Source: Chinchilla lanigera
Taxonomy: Eukaryota > Chordata > Mammalia > Rodentia > Chinchillidae
Length of the DNA: 64,000 nt
NCBI RefSeq assembly: GCF_000276665.1
Contig: NW_004955417.1
Span: 27,885,356 to 27,949,355, forward strand
Direction of reading: 5' to 3'
The translations under genes and the position numbers were made by a program. This document shows, one piece after another, positions 59,346 to 64,000 of this stretch (within the stretch, counting starts at the first letter, position 1; every line of letters starts with the position of its first letter). The notes under the pieces are model-generated. The model did not search any database and was not told the DNA's origin. It saw only the letters and a list, made by a program, of their open reading frames with translations.

Positions 59346-60830
59346 AGATTTGCATTCTAAAAAGGAAAACACCTTACTGTGGTCTCAAAAGTAAAATGCT
59401 TTATTATCTAGTATAATTTTTATGTTCTATATCAGGAAGCCAATTATAAAAAATATAGCACATGCTCACAAAAAACAAGAATCTCTGTGGTCCTTTTAGT
59501 TATCCACTATGAGGGAAGCACGTGTTTGAAAGTTTAAAATGATAAAGAAAGTAAATAAAAAAACACTTTCTGTATCTTCATAGATTATATGTTACATTTC
59601 GGGAATATATTTTAAGACAAGTTAAATAATACCGGTTCCTCCCAGTGAACTGCGGGTACTGCAAAGCAGGCCAAATGTTAATAATGGTAGAGACAGAGCA
59701 AAGTATTTTGCATTAAATTGGATTGTGGCAGACAGCTTTCTGTATCTGTAGGTTTATTTAGATGTAGGATATTTTATCTCTTCCTTTTATTGTACTTTTT
59801 CTGTATCTGGTGGTTTCTAAAAGGGGAAAGACAGACTAATTTAATATAGCAGAAAGATGGTTCATTGCAATAATGAACAATGAATAATTTTGTGTTGTCC
59901 TAGATGTTATTTTAAGAATCAAAGTGCATCTAGAAATTGTATTAGTAATCCAGTTCTTTGAATAGCATTTGTATCATAGTTCTCAGAATCTGCAACTTCT
60001 TCACTTTTGCTTTTTAAAATTTAGTGAACTTAATTTTCTGTTTTTCATTTAAATGAATTACTACCTTCTTCAAGCTTTTAAAAAATTATCAGATTGCTCT
60101 AACTTCAAAGTTTAGTAAGGGTAACTTTATTTAGTTTAACCCATTTGGCATATTTGATTCATTATGTGTATTTATTGCTCAGGTTTTATGAAGTGCTTGC
60201 TAAATTCAGTTTTGGAAGAAAAGGAAACCTGGTTTAATGGAGACATGTAAAACGTGTTTAAATTACAGGTAGATGCAGCGAAGGGCCAAATATGTTACAG
60301 ACCTTAGATGGATTTTAGAAGGTTTATCAGTACCGAGGTGCGAAGTCTGTATGATGTGCGAGCATTTTTGGTAGCTTTCTCAGAGGAGGCCATGTCCAGG
60401 TACGGTTAAGAACTCACATGACTGGAGATAGAAAAGAGAAATAAAGCAAGTTCATGTTGGATGAAGGTGATTCTAACTTAATGTTTCTTTGGCTTTATAA
60501 GGACAAAATTAATAATTAAAGTACTTCAAGGAAAATATTAAAAACTGAGTGGTGGTACAGTACATATTCTATGACTTTACAGATCTTTATAAGCTTTGGA
60601 GTTTGCACTTTTTCTCTTACACTTCAGATGCTTGTAAACAGTTTTCCTTTTTAAAGCAGTGCATTCCGTTATAGCTGTCAGCTGTTATTTCTATTCTTTT
60701 GCTTTTTTGATACTTGTTTTTGCACTCTACATAAACCTGAGGCTCTCTGTTTACATTCCTAGAATATTTCTATGATTATGTGAGCCAGTACTTACTTTGG
60801 AGAGCAGGTTCATCATAAATACGGTGTAAG

Positions 60831-60975
60831 GCCCGGCATGGTGGCACACGCCTGTAATCCCAGCACTTGGGAGGCTGAGGCAGAAAGATTGCTTTGAGTT
60901 CAAGGTCAGTCTGGGCTACATAGTGAGTTCAAGGCCAGCCTGGACTACAGAGTGAGACCCTGTCTCAAAATAAAA
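60831..60975 (+). mobile_element. B1 SINE
   Basis: GCCCGGCATGGTGGCACACG, the duplicated AAGGTCAGTCTGGGCTAC / AAGGCCAGCCTGGACTAC units and ACCCTGTCTCAAAATAAA. No clear target-site duplication was found. Confidence 0.92.
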
Positions 60976-62578
60976 GTATAATTTTGCTTTTACTTTTTAG
61001 TTTACTACAAATATATTTTGAAAGTATCAGCCATTTTGCCCTGAAATTTTAAAAAGACATTCTCTTGTTCTAGAAATTGTCATACATTGACTATTTACAA
61101 ATTGTACAAGACTGTGAGGCCAAAGCATAATATTATTGGAACAGAAAGAAAATTACCTGCTTGAGTCTCTAGGAAAATGCTTCCAAAAGAAGGGACTAGA
61201 ATGAGTAGGATTTTCAAGTAAGAATAGTAGAGCTTACCTCAGAGAGTTGTTAGGTGAAGTAAATAATGTGTGACATAGACAAAGCTTTCAGTGGAGTGCT
61301 TGACATAATTGTTATATATGTACTTTGTTTAATACCCAGAAGCAGTAGTGTCTAAAGCCAAGGGAGGAAAATGTTAGAAAACTGGGTTTGGAAAACCAAG
61401 GTCTGATTCCATAGGTGGGTCTAGTTTGATGACCAGCGGAGGCAAGAGGGTCGTTGAGGGTTGCACAGGTAATGTGTGGAGAGCTCCAAGAGAGCAGGGG
61501 AGGTGGGAGTCCTGTGCGTGCAACCGGAAGCATTGAGGGAGACCTGGAGATCTGTCTTCTACGCTGTTCTGTGATGAAGAGAAATGAGAAAGGTGCGCGT
61601 CTACAGAAGGAGCCAAGGTTAGCAAAGGCTGCCTGTGTGGGCCGGCGTGCAGACGAGAAAGGAAAGGCAGAAGAGAATAATACATAAAGCAAGGTCATGT
61701 GCGAAGCAGTGCTTCTTTGGGTGCAGAAGACAAGAACAAGTGAAGATTTAAGTGTACAGAGGTGGAGTTCCGGGAGTTAGGAGAGCTGAGTGCTTGCTTC
61801 CCTTATTTACTGGGACACAACCATCATCTGCAGTGACTAAGTGCTTTGGCATTAAAGGTTTTAAGAAAGTAGAAAGAGCTCAGTTAGTGCCTCGGAATGA
61901 AGAGAATCGGCTTCAGATGGGTGAAGGGTCAGGCTGCTGGACTGCTTACGGCAATCTTGGGACATGAAGCATAGCGGAGCCGACGATGTGAATTAAGTAC
62001 ATAGTAAACAAGCAATAGGGTGAACAGCCAATAAATTCAACAAACACGCAGTAATTAAGTGAAAGTAATCAAATCAGGTTGTTTTTATTACTAAGTAGAA
62101 TTTTTAGAGCCCCTTGTAGTTATTTTTAATTATAGATGGTTGAGGAGAAACAATGACCTCATAAAATCTCCTAAGTTTTGTAGGTATTACCTTTTTTATT
62201 GTTTCTTTACATTATGGTTATTTTTATTATTTTTCTCTTTTCACCTTTCCTCCTAAAAAGTAAGAAAGCATCCCTGTAGTATAACATTTTCTACATAGTG
62301 CTGAAGATATTTGAATGATAATTGATAACATTTTAAATATGGTTTTTGCATACTCTGAGTATATTTTTGCTACATTTGACTTTAGAGTACTTAGTCTGTT
62401 TTAACCTGTGGCCTGCAGTGTAACAGTTGAGTGGGGGGACAAGCTTTCGAGGAGCAGTTTTCATTTGCTTTGCTTACTATCTGCTTACCTTTTTGAGTCT
62501 CACTTTTAAAACTGAACTGTCCCTTTTTCACTGCTTTCCTGAGTCTCATTTCTGTTCTTGTTTTTGCCACGTTTACAG

Positions 62579-62635
62579 TCATTTTCCTACTCTACCTCGC
62601 TCCAGATACAGTCAGAGCAGTGAGCACCACCGCAG
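62579..62635 (+). CDS. RIMS2: RIMS2 cassette exon, 57 nt, in the linker
   Basis: 57 nt, phase 2 at both ends, so skipping leaves the frame intact. Joined to 55675 it encodes SHFPTLPRSRYSQSSEHHR. This is a Ser/Arg/His-rich segment of the C2A-C2B linker, whose exons are known to be alternatively spliced in RIM genes. Acceptor CACGTTTACAG|TC, preceded by a long pyrimidine-rich stretch; donor CGCAG|GTACAC, a weaker donor than the others here. TGCATG lies 37 nt downstream of the exon end. The exon would be missed by any search for long open frames. I am confident of its place in frame, less of how often it is used. Confidence 0.85.
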
Positions 62636-64000
62636 GTACACCTTCCTTACAGTGGAGTCTGTGTGTAGAACTGCATGTTCCTGTCCGTTGGTGTGACATA
62701 GTTCACTTTCAGTTCTGTGTTTTGTATAGCTACATGTGGTTTTTAATGAAATATAGAAACATTATATTTATCAAAATTGTGAAAGAAAAATATATATAAA
62801 CTAACTGTAATTGAATGTAAAAAATACACCTTGGTGCATTAGAAGCATCTTTTTGAATATTTTAAAACTTGTGTTCAGTAGGAATTACAGTTTTGTCTGT
62901 TGTCTACAAAGACACAATCACTGTATTGTGTTTGCATTGATCACATTCAACTGCTCACCTTCCTTGGCAGAGTCCCTAAGTAGATGTTAGTCAGCGTGGC
63001 TGATTTGTACACACGGTCTTAGCAACCCGTTTTCTTACCTGTGTGCTCCGGACTGGAGGATTCTGCCTTTGCAATGTTCAGGTTAAACTGATTTGTCTGC
63101 AGTTATCTTGTCACAGGTAACTCACTGATCTGCTCCTTTGCCATAGCAGAGAAGCGTGAATCTGTGAAGCGTACTGGATGTATAAGAAAACTTTTGTTCG
63201 TTTGTACCTGGCGCTATCTCTATTTCCACAGGGGGAGTTTCCAGTGAGTCCTATGTAGTCCAGTTCTATAGTACTTTAAAGAAATGCAATTTATGTCAGA
63301 GGGAAACGTCAATTATCTGGCATTTAAGAGGAAAGAACATAACTAGAAATTGAAGGGAAAGAAGTTTGATAAAGTTTATGTAATTCTCAAGGCTACAGGT
63401 AGCTTTAGAGATCTGAGCCAATTCGTTAGGAACACTTTGAGGTCCTTTAGGCAAAGAAGAGAGTGATCCTGACAGTGTGGTAGTGGGGTGGATGAGGATA
63501 GTGAGGAATTATGTGCCGTGATTAGTCACCCTAGCTGTTGTTTCAGCGTGATCTGGGTTATATGCGACTGTTCTTGTCCCTATTAATGTGAGTTAAGAGT
63601 TGATAATAGTTTTGTAAAAATAATGAAAGCTAATGAGTAAACTCCAAGTGTTTGAATTCACGTGGGTAAATATGCAAGTACACATGAGAAGATCAAAAGT
63701 AAATTCCTAATATTTCAAATTTTCTGATGTCTTTCAGTAAATGTAGTAGACATTTACTGCCTCGCAATTTAGTTATATAGTATTGGTTATTGATACTTTT
63801 AATTTTCTGTTGCATTTTCTCAGTCTCTCTTGTGTTATTTTTCTTTAATACTAAATAATTGTTACATTTTGCTGTTCTGTCTTTTATTATTACTGCTGCT
63901 GAATAATACATTCTGCCTCATTTTTTGTTGTAATGATCATTTATGTTACAGTCTAAAAAGTAGTTATATACTTGTATCTGGATACTTGGCCAAGGCTTTT
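62636..64000 (+). other. RIMS2: RIMS2 intron, continues past window
   Basis: No exon, SINE or other element recognised besides the TGCATG motif. The following linker exons and C2B must lie downstream. Confidence 0.8.
62672..62677 (+). promoter_or_regulatory. possible RBFOX splicing site (TGCATG)
   Basis: An exact TGCATG lies 37 nt after the end of the 57-nt cassette exon, the distance range in which RBFOX proteins commonly enhance inclusion. Motif and position are seen; use is inferred. Confidence 0.45.

Larger units (their letters stand above)
55676..62578 (+). other. RIMS2: RIMS2 intron
   Basis: AT-rich; holds a TA microsatellite, an ID/B1 remnant and one B1. Nothing else assignable; several GC-richer short patches (57.1-57.3, 58.4-58.6, 61.4-61.7 kb) carry chance open frames without domains. 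Ends with CACGTTTACAG. Confidence 0.82.

Noticed and set aside
61374..61698. Overlapping minus-strand frames of 103 and 128 codons
   Set aside because: Two different frames over the same bases, no domain and no splice support; likely chance.
1..64000. CRISPR arrays, operons, phage or plasmid features
   Set aside because: No spaced direct repeats, no dense coding, and clear spliced vertebrate exons throughout.

Overview
The window is intronic, repeat-rich mammalian DNA. SINEs identify a rodent: many B1 (7SL-derived, with the internal tandem duplication) and ID elements (tRNA-Ala/BC1-type), several with intact target-site duplications. I saw no convincing B2 or B4 elements, so a rodent outside the mouse-like group is likelier; a beaver-like lineage is possible but unproven. 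There is no sign of bacterial sequence, an operon, CRISPR or a prophage.

The one gene I can support is RIMS2 (RIM2, the presynaptic active-zone scaffold), on the + strand with both ends outside the window. Eight exons are visible: 6102-6149, 9625-9755, 12505-12676, 15047-15200, 45539-45607, 49375-49531, 55559-55675 and 62579-62635. All have AG/GT borders, and their phases join into one open frame. The first encodes a 16-residue basic lead-in, the next three the C2A domain, and the last four the Ser/Arg/Pro-rich linker towards C2B. The upstream Rab3/Munc13-binding zinc finger, PDZ domain and the downstream C2B are not here. The 48-, 117- and 57-nt exons are frame-neutral cassettes. Two of them (48 and 57 nt) have a TGCATG (RBFOX-type) hexamer shortly downstream of the donor.

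The introns are a mosaic of transposon debris. Introns up to 15 kb hold ID, B1, MIR, Tigger-like pieces and a GC-rich block at 11.2-11.66 kb. The 30-kb intron (15201-45538) holds a LINE-1 with a 5' inversion (17.3-19.6 kb), a reverse-strand L1 with a nested B1, a broken gammaretrovirus-like provirus on the minus strand (gag region plus 5' LTR, about 20.6-23.4 kb), two stacked minus-strand L1 pieces (24.1-30.9 kb) with a near-identical 125-bp block shared between them, a plus-strand L1 interrupted by opposed mariner fragments, and candidate solo LTRs. The 45.6-64 kb part holds further L1 pieces, B1 copies and an unassigned coding-like segment at 53652-53822 that looks like the tail of a processed gene copy.

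I found no undescribed multi-gene system. The most useful leads are the regulated-looking cassette exons, the unidentified retrocopy-like segment, the 125-bp templated duplication, and the rearranged L1 and mariner structures.
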